Shown here: positions 52,844-61,186 of the stretch, piece by piece
Layout: the number at the start of each line of letters is the position of its first letter
Position numbering within the stretch: the stretch's first letter is position 1
Source of the DNA: Paenibacillus sp. 481
GTDB lineage: Bacteria > Bacillota > Bacilli > Paenibacillales > Paenibacillaceae
Direction: 5' to 3'
Length of the DNA: 64,000 bases
Assembly: GCF_021223605.1 (NCBI RefSeq)
Contig: NZ_CP075175.1
Coordinates: 4,357,501-4,421,500, forward strand
Program-made: the position numbers and the translations under genes
The notes under the pieces: model-generated
The model's input: the letters and a program-made list of their open reading frames with translations, nothing else
Told to the model about the DNA's origin: nothing
Databases searched by the model: none

Positions 52844-53446
52844 TTATTTCGCCGCAGTCCGTTTGCTCTGCCACAACTTGTAGCCAGCATACAAGAGCAG
52901 GCCACCGACGACAACAATCGCTGCCGGTGTCATATACTGCTTCGCTAAAGGTCCGACTTCTTTCCATTTGGGACCCAGTTTAAAGCCCAAATAGACGTAC
53001 AAAGTCGTTACCGGAAGCATGGCGCAGAACGTATAGATGCAGAACTTAGAGACGCTCATTTTAGCCATTCCACACGGAATGGAAACAGCGGTACGCACTC
53101 CTGGGATGAAACGTCCAAAGAAGGCTACTCCAGCACCGTATTTTTCAAAAAAATGATCTGCTTTATTAATTTCCTTCTCACGGACGAGAAAGTACTTCCC
53201 ATACTTCAAAATAACGGGACGACCACCGTAGCGACCTAATGCATATAAAGTCAGCGGGCCGAGCACGCCACCGATGTTACCGGCGAGTACAGCGAGCCAA
53301 AACTTCATATCACCTTCGTATACCCAGTAACCTACTAATGGCAGAACCAATTCGGCAGGTACAAATTCGAACGTAAGCGAAAGTATGACTCCAAAGTAAG
53401 ATAACTGCTTAAACCACATAATAAAATCTAATAGCAACTGTTCCAT
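52844..53446 (-). CDS. DedA family membrane protein
   Basis: A 200-residue DedA/VTT-family membrane protein. Family motifs are present: FEFVPAELVLPLVGY early, NIGGVLGPLTLYALGRYGG, FEKYGAGVAFFGRFIPGVRT (conserved Arg) and GMAKMSVSKF. Family members act as phospholipid transporters/flippases (for example of undecaprenyl phosphate or phosphatidylethanolamine). AGAGGTG precedes the ATG. Its upstream region carries an AATGAGA palindrome (see next entry). Confidence 0.9.
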   Translation of the reverse strand: MEQLLLDFIMWFKQLSYFGVILSLTFEFVPAELVLPLVGYWVYEGDMKFWLAVLAGNIGGVLGPLTLYALGRYGGRPVILKYGKYFLVREKEINKADHFFEKYGAGVAFFGRFIPGVRTAVSIPCGMAKMSVSKFCIYTFCAMLPVTTLYVYLGFKLGPKWKEVGPLAKQYMTPAAIVVVGGLLLYAGYKLWQSKRTAAK

Positions 53447-53545
53447 AAAGATCCGGCACCTCTAGTAAATACCCAATTAAGGGATAGTAGATTGAACACT
53501 AATATAATATATAGGTTTTTAAGCATGATTACAAATTCATATTCA

Positions 53546-53564
53546 AATGAGAATAACTCTCATT
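53546..53564. promoter_or_regulatory. Fur-box-like palindrome
   Basis: AATGAGA-ATAAC-TCTCATT is a perfect 7-bp inverted repeat with a 5-base spacer, resembling iron-regulator boxes. It lies 100 bp upstream of the DedA start; the catalase gene faces the same way further upstream. No obvious -10 overlaps it. Confidence 0.35.
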
Positions 53565-53724
53565 GATTATTTTGTATGCTTGAGCCTGCAATTTGTTTGT
53601 TGGCAAGGTGGCCCATAGCATTGACAATCGTCTTATCTCTTCATATCAATCGTGACCAGTAACAGATGATGGATCGGTTCACACCTCATACGGTGTTAAC
53701 CCGATTGACCGTTTCTCCATAGTT

Positions 53725-53784
53725 AAAAAGCACCGCTTCAGACCATAGGGAAGGGGTAGAAACCCTATCGGTCAGATGCGGTGC
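53725..53784 (-). terminator. Strong terminator of the catalase gene
   Basis: GCACCGC / GCGGTGC outer stem with further pairing (TCTGACC / GGTCAGA region and ATAGGG / CCCTAT). On the minus strand it is followed by TTTTT, 39 bp past the catalase stop. Confidence 0.85.
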
Positions 53785-53822
53785 CATATCATGAATTGCC
53801 ATTGCAATAGGAGTAAAGCGAA

Positions 53823-55286
53823 TTACTTAAACATAGATAAATATTCAGAAATATCGACGCCAAGTCCTTGCGCAAGTCGTGTGCCGTATTCATGATCGGC
53901 ACGGAAGAAGTTGCAAATGGCAAGCATTTTTGTTTTCTCATGCACATGCTGTAAATCATTTACCAGATTGTCGATTAAATGATCACGTTCTTCAGCTGAA
54001 TAAGAACGGTAGCGTTCGCCAGCCTGAGCAAAGTCATTCGGTTTCTCAATACGACGACGCGTAGTGGGAGCATGAATGGATGCTTCGCTGTCGCGATAGT
54101 GGGGAGCCTCTTTCGGCTCTTGCTCATATCGGTTTGGTTCATAATTAATCGTAGATGGTTGTTGCTTCGTTTGCATCAATCCATCACGCTGATTGTTGCG
54201 TACCGGAGCGTACGGGCAATTAATTGGAATTTGCACATAGTTAGCACCAAGGCGATGACGCTGTGTATCTGGGTAAGAGAACAAACGGCCTTGCAGCAAT
54301 TTATCTTCCGACGGCTCTACACCTGGAACGAGTACACTAGGTGAGAATGCCGATTGTTCCACTTCAGCGAAATAGTTATCCGGATTTCGATTGAGCGTCA
54401 TCGTACCGATTTTGTGATACGGGAACTGTGCTTCGGGCCAAACTTTTGTCGGATCGAGTGGATCGAAGTCTAACGTATCAAACGTTTCTGGCGCCATCAT
54501 CTGCACTTCCAGATCCCACTTTGGAAATTGTCCTTGTTGAATACGGTCAAACAAATCACGTGTCGCATGACTAAAATCTTTTCCTTGTATTTCACTTGCT
54601 TCAGCAGCGCTCAAATTGCGCACGCCTTGCTGTGGATTCCAGCGATATTTGACGTAAGTCACTTTTCCTGCTGCATTAATCCATTTAAAGGAGTGAACAC
54701 TGAATCCTTCCATCTCGCGATAATTGGCCGGAATTCCATAATCAGAGAACAACCAAGTCAGCATATGCGTCGATTCTGGTGTTAATGTCATGAAATCCCA
54801 GTATCGATCTGGGGTTTGGATGTTTGTGTCAGGAGCTGGTTTTAATGAATGGACCATATCAGGAAACTTCATAGCATCGCGGATGAAAAAGACAGGCAAA
54901 TGGTTGCCTACAATATCGTAGTTGCCCTCTTCGGTATACAGTTTTACAGAAAATCCTCGTGGATCACGGGCTGTTTCAGGTGAACCGGATGAATGTATAA
55001 CCGTTGAAAAACGAACGAATAGCGGCGTTTCTTTGCCTACTTCTTGCAAAAATGCTGCCTTCGTAAATGGTTTCATACTGTTCTCAACCACGAACACCCC
55101 GTGAGCGCCAGCACCCCTAGCATGCACGACACGCTCTGGAATACGCTCGCGATCAAAATGGGCCAATTTTTCAAGCAAATGATAATCCTCAAGTAAAGTG
55201 GGGCCGTTCTGGCCAGCAGTGCGCGAATGCTGGTTGTCACCAACAGGAGCGCCTTGATTTGTCGTTAACACTGGTCTCTCATTCAT
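53823..55286 (-). CDS. katA: Haem catalase
   Basis: A 487-residue clade-3-type monofunctional catalase that breaks down hydrogen peroxide. Active-site His55 (RVVHARGAGAHG), Asn128 (DIVGNHLPVFF) and haem-ligand Tyr338 (RLFSYPDTQRHRLG) are all present. AAGGAGAGA precedes the ATG. A PerR-box-like palindrome lies 34 bp upstream and the PerR gene is 1 kb away, so peroxide derepression is expected. Confidence 0.96.
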   Translation of the reverse strand: MNERPVLTTNQGAPVGDNQHSRTAGQNGPTLLEDYHLLEKLAHFDRERIPERVVHARGAGAHGVFVVENSMKPFTKAAFLQEVGKETPLFVRFSTVIHSSGSPETARDPRGFSVKLYTEEGNYDIVGNHLPVFFIRDAMKFPDMVHSLKPAPDTNIQTPDRYWDFMTLTPESTHMLTWLFSDYGIPANYREMEGFSVHSFKWINAAGKVTYVKYRWNPQQGVRNLSAAEASEIQGKDFSHATRDLFDRIQQGQFPKWDLEVQMMAPETFDTLDFDPLDPTKVWPEAQFPYHKIGTMTLNRNPDNYFAEVEQSAFSPSVLVPGVEPSEDKLLQGRLFSYPDTQRHRLGANYVQIPINCPYAPVRNNQRDGLMQTKQQPSTINYEPNRYEQEPKEAPHYRDSEASIHAPTTRRRIEKPNDFAQAGERYRSYSAEERDHLIDNLVNDLQHVHEKTKMLAICNFFRADHEYGTRLAQGLGVDISEYLSMFK

Positions 55287-55319
55287 TCTTATCTCTCCTT
55301 ATATATGAATCTATTAAAC

Positions 55320-55334
55320 TTAGACTAAATCTAA
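55320..55334 (-). promoter_or_regulatory. PerR-box-like operator of the catalase gene
   Basis: TTAGACTAAATCTAA is a near-perfect 7-1-7 inverted repeat with partial match to the PerR consensus TTATAATNATTATAA, located 34 bp before the catalase ATG. Confidence 0.5.
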
Positions 55335-55455
55335 ATTTGCTGTTAACAGAATCATATCATCGCAGTATTTAATGATCATGAAGACAACATGAAGTGATGA
55401 TGAAGGTTTAATGAAGATGAGTTTCGACACTTATAACAATTAGGCTGTTTTCTCG

Positions 55456-56214
55456 CTAAATATCATCCGCAATCCGATAACCAACACCGCGCACGGTTGA
55501 GATATAGCGCGGCTTTTTTGAATCGTCACCTAGCTTTTGACGCAAGCTTTTGACATGCACGTCTACGATGTTGCTGCCTCCAAAATAGTGCTCGCCCCAG
55601 ATCTGATCCATAATTTCCTGGCGGGAAAGGGTCGAGCCGTCGGCTGCCAGCAACACTTTAAGCAAATCAAATTCGGTTCTCGTCAATTCAATCCGAACTT
55701 GTTCTTTCATCACCACAAAACGGCGATAATCAATCACCAAGTCTTTAAATGTAGCTTGACCTTGGTCCATACGTTTAGCATCTGACATCCCGTTTTGCTC
55801 TATGATGCGCTCAACTTGCGACCAGACCGTCTGGACCCTTTTAGGCCATGTGATGCCAAATACAGCATCCTCGGCCAGCAAACGCTCGCCACACTGCCGT
55901 CCATCTTGCGCCGGAACGAGATAACAGATTGGGATGCTCGCGTCAATCGTATTGCGATATTGGCCTAATGCGGCTATATCGAACGGCTGATCAATAATTA
56001 AAGCATCTAATTGAAGCTTAGCCAGCACATGTTGGCTAAATTTATGAAATACAAGCACATCGCAGCATTGAGCACTTAATTCGCCTACAAGCTCATGCAA
56101 AGAGGAGGGATGCGGACTAATGATGACGATTCGGTGAGTAGACACACACACCTCACCTGCTCCTTCAAGGGCATCGATTTCCGGCTGATTATCTCCTTGT
56201 GCAATCTTATTCAT
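55456..56214 (-). CDS. Winged-helix regulator with pseudo-receiver domain
   Basis: A 252-residue protein. The C-terminus (about 150-252) is an OmpR/PhoB DNA-binding domain: LTRTEFDLLKVLL, STLSRQEIMDQIWG, VDVHVKSLRQKLGDD and RGVGYRI. The N-terminus has receiver-like alternation (RIVIISPHPSSL, LDALIIDQPF, ICYLVPAQD), but the acidic pair at the start is missing, so phosphorylation is doubtful. It starts at the ATG at 56214, sharing one base with the PerR stop (TGATG), so it is translated together with PerR. No histidine kinase is nearby. It may take part in the peroxide response; this is inference. Confidence 0.78.
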   Translation of the reverse strand: MNKIAQGDNQPEIDALEGAGEVCVSTHRIVIISPHPSSLHELVGELSAQCCDVLVFHKFSQHVLAKLQLDALIIDQPFDIAALGQYRNTIDASIPICYLVPAQDGRQCGERLLAEDAVFGITWPKRVQTVWSQVERIIEQNGMSDAKRMDQGQATFKDLVIDYRRFVVMKEQVRIELTRTEFDLLKVLLAADGSTLSRQEIMDQIWGEHYFGGSNIVDVHVKSLRQKLGDDSKKPRYISTVRGVGYRIADDI

Positions 56215-56621
56215 CACAGGTTCGTATCTTTCGTTGCATTTTGGCATTGGGGGCACACTCCTTTAAATACAACATGCTCCATCTCAATGTCATAGCCCGT
56301 TTCATTTGCTACAGTAGCTACCCAATCGGTAGGGACGACCGTATACACTTCGTCAACTTTACCGCATAAGCGGCAAATAACGTGCTGATGATCTTCAACA
56401 TGCCCGTCGTAACGGCTAGCATCGCCTTCTAATTGTAGTTCGCGAATCATGCCTGCCTCCGTTAAATATCGTAAAGAATTGTATACCGTACCGTAAGCAA
56501 AGCTATAGCCTCCCTGTTTAAGTCGCTCCATAATATCAGCAGCTGTTGGGTGGTCTTTCGCTTGTTTGACTATTTCATAAATGACTTTACGTTGCGTTGT
56601 CAGCAAGCCTTTTCTAGTCAT
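56214..56621 (-). CDS. perR: Fur-family peroxide repressor PerR
   Basis: A 135-residue Fur-family metalloregulator. The winged helix is at about 15-60 (PTAADIMERLKQGGYSFAYGTVYNSLRYL), the metal-binding and peroxide-sensing His/Asp region includes DGHVEDHQHVICRLCGKVDEVY (with Cys93/Cys96-type pair), and a C-terminal CPQCQ completes the structural zinc site. PerR instead of Fur is favoured by the adjacent catalase, and by a near-consensus PerR box in its own promoter. GGGGG precedes the ATG. It is co-translated with the pseudo-receiver regulator. Confidence 0.85.
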   Translation of the reverse strand: MTRKGLLTTQRKVIYEIVKQAKDHPTAADIMERLKQGGYSFAYGTVYNSLRYLTEAGMIRELQLEGDASRYDGHVEDHQHVICRLCGKVDEVYTVVPTDWVATVANETGYDIEMEHVVFKGVCPQCQNATKDTNL

Positions 56622-56656
56622 TTTAATTCCCCCATACTCATTATCAATTTATACTC

Positions 56657-56685
56657 AGTATAAGATTATAATAATTCTAAGTCAA
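56657..56685 (-). promoter_or_regulatory. perR promoter with PerR box
   Basis: On the minus strand TTGACT (56680-56685) and TATACT (56657-56662) with a 17-base spacer. The box TTATAATAATTCTAA (56666-56680, plus-strand reading) matches the PerR consensus at all but one position and fills the spacer, implying autorepression. Confidence 0.85.
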
Positions 56686-56780
56686 TACTTATAATAAGTT
56701 AAAAATTGTGCATAAATTGAATGGTGGTTTTTGGAAGTGGGGATATGATAAAATACATATGTGCATCAAAAAAAGACAAC

Positions 56781-57046
56781 AAAAAGGAGGTAGCAACGAT
56801 TAGATCATCTTTTTAGGTTGAGGTATGTTGGTGTGCGTAGTCGCAATTTGACTGCGTTTTATTGGGCTTGCGAATTATGTACATTGGTCGATCCAGCCTT
56901 GTCATAGCCCCGTTCGTCAGTATTGTGCTTTGCATTGCTGCAATGATCATTCCTAGTTATTAATGATATCGAATGGTTAAGCAGCTGCGGATTGAAGAGT
57001 CACCGTATCCGTTCTCTGGTATGCTGCTCGCTGTGACTCGTTTTTT
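56781..57046 (+). promoter_or_regulatory. Orphan leader RNA ending in a terminator
   Basis: The 634-bp gap before phzF has AAAAAGGAGG at 56781-56790 with no real gene behind it: the next in-frame codons are stopped after a few residues. The stretch ends in a proper intrinsic terminator, GAGTCAC (56997-57003) / GTGACTC (57033-57039) and six T. It could be a small RNA, an attenuated leader, or the relic of a deleted gene. No open frame longer than a leader peptide is present. Confidence 0.35.
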
Positions 57047-57255
57047 AATGCATAGAACCGTTCCCCTTACACTTACGTATACACATATGAGGCTATTTGA
57101 TTGATGCCTGCTTGCGCTTAACGTTTCATATTGTTGTCTGTTGGGACATCCTTCAATAGAAACAACATGTATAGCTAAGAGATGGAGGCTGCGATTAACC
57201 TAAGATATAAATCTTTAAATCAGTTGAATATGCTTATGTAAAAGAGGAGATAAAC

Positions 57256-58179
57256 ATGCAGAAGCAAACAGTCATAGTCGCTCATTATGATGCATTTACA
57301 ACGGTTCCTCATCGTGGGAATCCTGCTGGGGTTGTGCTTAATGCTGATGCTTTTACCGTAGATCAGATGCAGAACATTGCCCGGGAAATGGGTTTTAATG
57401 AAACGAATTTCGCTTTGAAATCAGATGTAGCGGACGTTCGTCTTCGTTATTTTACGCCTGGCGGCGAAATGAATTTGTGTGGTCACGGTACGATGGCTAC
57501 ATTATACGCACTACGCACGCATGGTATGTTGAATGATACAGCAGAAGATTTGACGATCGAAACAAAGGCAGGCATTTTGCCGATAAAAATGAGATGGGTT
57601 GACGGTCAGTGGTTAATCACAATGCAGCAAGCCGCACCGCAATTTATGCCGTTCAATGGTTCTGTTCAAGAGCTGGCAGCATCTATGGGAATTAACGAAG
57701 ACGATTTGGATATCAATTTACCAATTGTGTATGGCAGTACAGGGAATTGGACGTTATTGGTTCCGATTCGTACGAGAGAAGCATTTACTCGTATGAATCC
57801 GCGAAATGAGGAATTTCCAGCCATTTTACATGAGATTCCGACTAGCTCTGTACACCCATTTTGCTTAGAGACCGCAGATGAGGCGGCTGATATGCATGCA
57901 CGTCATTTTTCATCTCCGCACTCCGGCACGGTGGAAGATCCAGTGACTGGAACGGCCTCGGGTGTGATGGGGGCGTATTGGATGAATTTCATGACTCCAG
58001 ATGCTAAGGAAGTCAATCTCACAGTGGAGCAAGGTTTGGAAATGGGACGAGACGGCAAAGTTAATGTGTATGTCGTGCGAGACGAAGAAGGTATGCGCGT
58101 CGAGATCAGTGGCACCGCGGTATTTGTTGAAGAAGTAGAAATTGAAATGGTAGTTAACAACTCTGCTTCCTCTGACTAA
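57256..58179 (+). CDS. PhzF-family isomerase-like protein
   Basis: A 307-residue PhzF family member with the two-lobed diaminopimelate-epimerase-like fold. GNPAGVV (21-27) and NETNFAL with the catalytic acid Glu49 lie in the N-terminal lobe. The second lobe repeats the pattern in EDPVTGTASGVMGAYW (about 233-248). Family enzymes isomerise aromatic or amino-acid-like substrates; phenazine synthesis is not implied because no other phz genes occur. AAGAGGAG precedes the ATG. Confidence 0.9.
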   Translation: MQKQTVIVAHYDAFTTVPHRGNPAGVVLNADAFTVDQMQNIAREMGFNETNFALKSDVADVRLRYFTPGGEMNLCGHGTMATLYALRTHGMLNDTAEDLTIETKAGILPIKMRWVDGQWLITMQQAAPQFMPFNGSVQELAASMGINEDDLDINLPIVYGSTGNWTLLVPIRTREAFTRMNPRNEEFPAILHEIPTSSVHPFCLETADEAADMHARHFSSPHSGTVEDPVTGTASGVMGAYWMNFMTPDAKEVNLTVEQGLEMGRDGKVNVYVVRDEEGMRVEISGTAVFVEEVEIEMVVNNSASSD

Positions 58180-58218
58180 TCAAGAGCGGGGGTTCATGTA
58201 AGGAAGGTGTAGAACGAT

Positions 58219-58473
58219 ATGATGATGTTTAAGCTTCCCCGAGAACAGCGGCAGCAGCTTGTCGATCAGGTCAAACGTTACTTTGAGCAGGAGCGAGACG
58301 AAGTTATCGGAGATTTGGCCGCTGAGCAGTGGATCAATTATATGCTAGAGTTGCTCGGCCCGCATATTTATAACGAAGCGCTTTCAGACACACAAAAGTT
58401 GCTCAGCGAACGTCATGCTGCATTAGAAGATGAATTGTACGCGATGCAAAAGTCTGTTCCGCGAAGTCCTTAA
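58219..58473 (+). CDS. DUF2164 family protein
   Basis: An 84-residue protein with the DUF2164 pattern: FKLPREQRQQLVDQVKRYF, DEVIGDLAAEQWINYMLELLGP, then IYNEALSDTQ. Small helical proteins of this family are widespread in Firmicutes and have no known role. AAGGAAGGTG precedes three tandem ATG codons, so the exact start is uncertain by two residues. It is 45 bp from phzF and 52 bp from the next gene. Confidence 0.85.
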   Translation: MMMFKLPREQRQQLVDQVKRYFEQERDEVIGDLAAEQWINYMLELLGPHIYNEALSDTQKLLSERHAALEDELYAMQKSVPRSP

Positions 58474-58525
58474 TCCGAATCTGATTGTGAGTATGGAATA
58501 AATTTAGTGTTGGAGAGTATGACGC

Positions 58526-59323
58526 ATGCCATTTACGTTTGCACATCCGCTATATGCGGTTCCTTTTCATCGAATGGGGATGTTCACCTTAAGTTTAAGC
58601 GGGCTAATTTTGGGTAGTATGGCTCCGGATTTTGAGTACTTTATTGCCCTAGAACCTCATCAAGTTATAGGACATACGTTTAAAGGCTTGTTGTTAGAAG
58701 CGATTCCGTTATCGATCTTGTTTGCTTGGCTGTTCCATTATGTCATTAAACATGCGTTGGTGTTGCATTTGCCGTCGTGGTTCGATCTTGATCGTCGGGC
58801 TTATCAACTGATCAGATCGTGGCGCCTGCGCAGCTACAAAGACTGGCTCATCTTTATTGGCTCGGTCGTGATTGGATTTGCTACGCACGTTTTTTTAGAT
58901 GCATGGACTCACCGATCAGGATGGTTTGTCACTGCTTTTCCGGGTATGCAGCAGCCGATCGTGGCAGGCATTCCCTTATACAAAATGATGCAGCATGGCC
59001 TTTCGCTGCTTGGTTTAACGATTGAGGGTGTCTTATTGTGGAAGTTGCTGGCAGGACGAAGATATTCGTCTGCGGACACAGTGAAATCAGCCCCGACTCC
59101 GATTTCGTTTGTACGCGTATCTACGGCGAGCAAAGTGAGATATTGGGGTGTTGTTATTTTTGTTGTTTTGTTAATAGTTATCGCTAAATTTACCATTTCA
59201 GAGAGTTCCAATATGATTGGTATTCTCGTAGTGTCACCGTTGTCAGGCATAATGCTCGGCGTAACCATTGCTTCACTTATGGTTAAGTTTCGCCTTTTAC
59301 CTTTAAAATTAAGTAACCTATAG
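58526..59323 (+). CDS. DUF4184 family membrane protein
   Basis: A 265-residue membrane protein beginning MPFTFAHPLYAVPFHR, then GLILGSMAPDFEYF, the DUF4184 signature with His/Asp residues that suggest metal-dependent hydrolase ancestry. Helices lie at about 23-40, 55-75, 105-127, 150-168, 205-222 and 230-255; THVFLDAWTH follows the third. The function is unknown. GGAGAG precedes the ATG. Confidence 0.85.
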   Translation: MPFTFAHPLYAVPFHRMGMFTLSLSGLILGSMAPDFEYFIALEPHQVIGHTFKGLLLEAIPLSILFAWLFHYVIKHALVLHLPSWFDLDRRAYQLIRSWRLRSYKDWLIFIGSVVIGFATHVFLDAWTHRSGWFVTAFPGMQQPIVAGIPLYKMMQHGLSLLGLTIEGVLLWKLLAGRRYSSADTVKSAPTPISFVRVSTASKVRYWGVVIFVVLLIVIAKFTISESSNMIGILVVSPLSGIMLGVTIASLMVKFRLLPLKLSNL

Positions 59324-59338
59324 GGGGATTAGACAACG

Positions 59339-59902
59339 ATGTTAACAACAACTCAAAATGAAGTACCTGTAATCGAAACTGCAAGATTCCGCTTAAGACC
59401 CATTACGTCGGCAGATGGTGATCAGTTGTTTGCCAACTTTTCGAATCCAGAAGTAATGAAATATTTGGATTTAGACGCGTTCACCATACGGGAGCAAGCG
59501 GATAGCATCATCGCTTTTTTCCAAGAGCGGTTTGAGCAAGGTGAAGGTATCCGTTGGGGGATTACGTTGCAAGGTGAAGATACACTTATCGGAACATGTG
59601 GATTCCACGAACTGAATAAGGAGCATTCCCGCGCAGAAGTCGGCTACGATCTAAATCCGGCATATTGGGGGCAGGGCATTATTACCGAAGTGCTGCAAGC
59701 TCTGGTACCTGTGGGCTTTGAGCAGTTCCATTTCCAACGTATTCAAGCGTTTACAAAACCGGAAAATATAGCTTCCCAGCGCGTGTTGGAGAAATCAGGA
59801 TTTACAAAAGAAGGCACGTTGCGCGGCTATGCAAACGAGAACGGAATTTTTGAGGACTATGTTGTGTTTGGAGTTTTAAAAAGAGACCTTGTAGGTGGTT
59901 AA
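59339..59902 (+). CDS. GNAT-family N-acetyltransferase (RimJ/RimL type)
   Basis: A 187-residue acetyltransferase of the RimJ/RimL-like group: ETARFRLRPIT start, IGTCGFHELNKEHSRAEVGY, acetyl-CoA segment PAYWGQGIITEVLQALV, and FTKPENIASQRVLEKSGF near the end, all in the usual order. Relatives acetylate ribosomal proteins or other N-termini. AGGGGG precedes the ATG. It is followed after 1 bp by another GNAT gene. Confidence 0.92.
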   Translation: MLTTTQNEVPVIETARFRLRPITSADGDQLFANFSNPEVMKYLDLDAFTIREQADSIIAFFQERFEQGEGIRWGITLQGEDTLIGTCGFHELNKEHSRAEVGYDLNPAYWGQGIITEVLQALVPVGFEQFHFQRIQAFTKPENIASQRVLEKSGFTKEGTLRGYANENGIFEDYVVFGVLKRDLVGG

Positions 59903-59903
59903 T

Positions 59904-60368
59904 ATGGAACATACAATTACGATTAAACGAGCAGGTATTGAAGAGGCAGCACTGGCGGCGCAATTACTGAATGAATACCGCATCTTTTATGGACAAGCTT
60001 CAGATGTTGAAGGGGCACGTCTGTTTATTGAGGGGCGGATTGAGCAGCAACAATCCGTTATTTGGCTGGCGCTTGAACAACGGGACAATGAAGTAATACC
60101 TGCTGGATTTACGCAATTGTATCCGTCTTTTTCATCGATCAGCATGCAGCCGATCTGGATATTAAACGACTTGTACGTGAATCCTGCGTATCGTGGAAGC
60201 GGAGTCGGGCGCCGTTTAATGGTCACTGCGCATCAATTTGCGCAGCAGACAGGCGCAAAAAAGGTCGTATTGTCTACGGCAACTGATAATACAACAGCTC
60301 AGCATTTATATGAATCGCTAGGATACATACGTGATGAACACTATTATAACTATGAATTAATGATCTAA
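59904..60368 (+). CDS. GNAT-family N-acetyltransferase
   Basis: A 154-residue GNAT protein with WILNDLYVNPAYRGSGVGRR (acetyl-CoA loop about 96-104) and a terminal LYESLGY. AGGTGG precedes the ATG at 59904; the upstream GTG would overlap the preceding gene. It follows the RimJ/RimL-type gene immediately, so the pair is co-translated. Substrate unknown. Confidence 0.88.
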   Translation: MEHTITIKRAGIEEAALAAQLLNEYRIFYGQASDVEGARLFIEGRIEQQQSVIWLALEQRDNEVIPAGFTQLYPSFSSISMQPIWILNDLYVNPAYRGSGVGRRLMVTAHQFAQQTGAKKVVLSTATDNTTAQHLYESLGYIRDEHYYNYELMI

Positions 60369-60403
60369 CATTATATGGATGACATCAAAGGGGAATATGA
60401 TTC

Positions 60404-61141
60404 ATGAGTCAACATCAACCATCTGCATTCTCAGCTTCTGGAGCACCGATATACCGACATCAACAAAGAAACGACGTTCACATCGTATCAGGCAATGATG
60501 AGACGATTCAACTCGTTGCTGACCATGTCGAGAAGTATATCGGACCGATCTCTAACGTTTATCATGAACTGATTTCTGACGTTGTTCATATCGATATTTT
60601 TGTGGTCGAGCCAACACCTGACCGGAATTATTATACGTTGGTCACTTGTGGGATGAGTGAGCTACCTATGACCGTTCCCGAAGGGGCGGAGGAGTTTCGG
60701 TTCGCGGAGCTTATGCTTTGTTTGCCGCCAGATTGGAAAATGTCGAGCGAAGCTTTTAACGATGAACGAAATTATTGGCCGATTCGTTGGCTAAAGACGT
60801 TGGCACGGCTGCCCCATGAGTATGACAGTTGGTTGTATATTGGCCATACGATTCCGAATGGTGATCCTGCGGAATGGTATGCAGAGGACACGGAGTTGTG
60901 CGGTACGCTGCTCGGTATGCCGGCTACCGTACAACCTGACTTTTTTAGCTGCCAAGCTTCCGCAGATAGAACGATTTATTTTTACAGCGTAATACCTATC
61001 TATGAAGAAGAAATGCAATTCAAGCTTAATGAAGGAATTGATCCGTTGTACGATAAATTAAGTGAAGCGGGCGTCCACGAGTTGCTTGATTTGAAGCGAG
61101 ACAATACGTGTAAGGCTAAAAAGAGATTTTGGTTATTTTAG
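60404..61141 (+). CDS. Suppressor-of-fused domain protein
   Basis: A 245-residue member of the bacterial SUFU family. Seen: HVEKYIGPISNVYHELISD, HIDIFVVEPTPDRNYYTLVTCGMSELP, LMLCLPPDW, then PHEYDSWLYIGHTIPNGDP and TIYFYSVIPIYEEEM, in the order of the family. Bacterial SUFU proteins are linked by context to immunity against polymorphic toxins (SUKH-like logic), but no toxin is near. AAGGGGA precedes the ATG. Confidence 0.88.
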   Translation: MSQHQPSAFSASGAPIYRHQQRNDVHIVSGNDETIQLVADHVEKYIGPISNVYHELISDVVHIDIFVVEPTPDRNYYTLVTCGMSELPMTVPEGAEEFRFAELMLCLPPDWKMSSEAFNDERNYWPIRWLKTLARLPHEYDSWLYIGHTIPNGDPAEWYAEDTELCGTLLGMPATVQPDFFSCQASADRTIYFYSVIPIYEEEMQFKLNEGIDPLYDKLSEAGVHELLDLKRDNTCKAKKRFWLF

Positions 61142-61186
61142 ATCGGATCATTAGACGAGATCGATTCAAACGGAGGTGACAACGCC

